NCBI GenBank assembly: GCA_963678675.1
Contig: OY783197.1
Location: forward strand, 4,312,400 to 4,376,399
Length of the DNA stretch: 64,000 bases
DNA from: Xiphydria camelus
Taxonomy: Eukaryota; Arthropoda; Insecta; Hymenoptera; Xiphydriidae
Direction of reading: 5' to 3'
A program made the translations under genes and the position numbers. Shown in pieces: positions 63,475 to 64,000 of the stretch. A model generated the notes under the pieces. The model worked only from the letters and a program-made list of their open reading frames with translations, was not told the origin of the DNA and ran no database searches. Numbering within the stretch: the stretch's first letter is position 1; every line of letters starts with the position of its first letter.

Positions 63475-64000
63475 TTAAGGCGCGTCCTGACTGAATCGAC
63501 ATTGTCAGTGGACAGAGTCGATCAACACTTTCGACTAGAGTTTATCGACTAGGTTTTGTCGATCGACATGTCGACTGGTTTGTCGGTAAACGTCAAAGGG
63601 TAGTCGGGTCGATGACAAAAATCGGAATTCAATATTCAAAACTCCACCAAAAGTGCAATTTTTTTATATTTTGACTTCATTCTAATTCAGGCTATAGCCA
63701 AAGGTCTACAGATTAGAATGACGTATCATTTTTCAGTTTTAGATAAGGAGAACAATCGGAATCATGGCAACCATCAATCAACTTTTTTTTGCTTGTGTAT
63801 AGTTACAGCACTGTATAAAGTTTATTAAAATTCGATATTTCAACGCCACAAAATTTGAAATGGTCGTTACATTGTCAATAAATATATAGTAAAAATTTCA
63901 AGATGTTATCTTTTTCAAGTTCACCACAATAAATTCTCGGAAAAGTGGTTGAAAAGACCGATGTTACACAAGAATACCCCCTGTGAATGTTTTTGTAACT
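63475..64000. other. Intergenic sequence, no gene
   Basis: A TCGAC-rich stretch (63510-63620, e.g. GTCGATCGACATGTCGACTG) followed by A+T-rich sequence. No ORF or element ends seen. Confidence 0.4.

Overview
The window looks like nuclear DNA from an insect, most likely a hymenopteran; the order is an inference from protein similarity recalled without a search. It holds three protein-coding genes, all on the minus strand, separated by large A+T-rich stretches made almost entirely of nested, decayed DNA transposons. Nothing prokaryotic is visible.

Genes, in transcription order from high to low coordinates. (1) CWC22 (nucampholin), spliceosome and exon-junction factor, 60739-62867. It is essentially intronless but has one reading-frame break near 62.5 kb. 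(2) The 3' part of a USP31/USP43-type ubiquitin hydrolase, exons 46482-46855 and 43675-45124. The exons with the catalytic Cys box were not found in the window. (3) A tweety-family anion channel, six coding exons between 12278 and 1769. All five splice junctions match in phase and give a predicted protein of 548 residues. A CpG-rich promoter-like block at 34.7-36.3 kb ends in a good minus-strand donor and is a candidate distal first exon for tweety.

Layout. 1-12.3 kb is the tweety body, with intron-resident transposons. 12.3-43.6 kb is a repeat mosaic broken by short non-repetitive, CpG-rich islands (20.6-21.9, 25.2-25.7, 28.2-28.6, 34.7-36.3, 37.5-40.3 kb). 43.6-46.9 kb is the USP gene. 46.9-60.6 kb is a second mosaic. 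60.7-63.1 kb is CWC22 and its upstream flank. 63.1-64 kb is intergenic.

The mobile fraction includes: a fold-back family of about 200 bp with about 11 copies; at least four TTAA-flanked, piggyBac-like elements, several with a hairpin just inside an end; three internally deleted mariners with TA duplications; a pogo-like element carrying a broken PHD finger; PIF/Harbinger-like MITEs with TTA/TAA duplications and one element with a nuclease fragment; Helitron-like tails; several families whose ends contain AATTCCCTGAC; and very long, nearly perfect palindromes at 15.9-17.2 kb and 17.5-18.0 kb. Several insertions can be read against uninserted copies inside the same window, so relative insertion order can be worked out.

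The three genes do not form an obvious pathway: RNA splicing, deubiquitination and membrane anion conductance. I did not find a clearly new biological system. The most unusual items are the long palindromes, the TTAA elements with subterminal hairpins, the CWC22 frame break, the homopolymer inside the tweety C-terminus, and a candidate 15-nt microexon at 40.17 kb.
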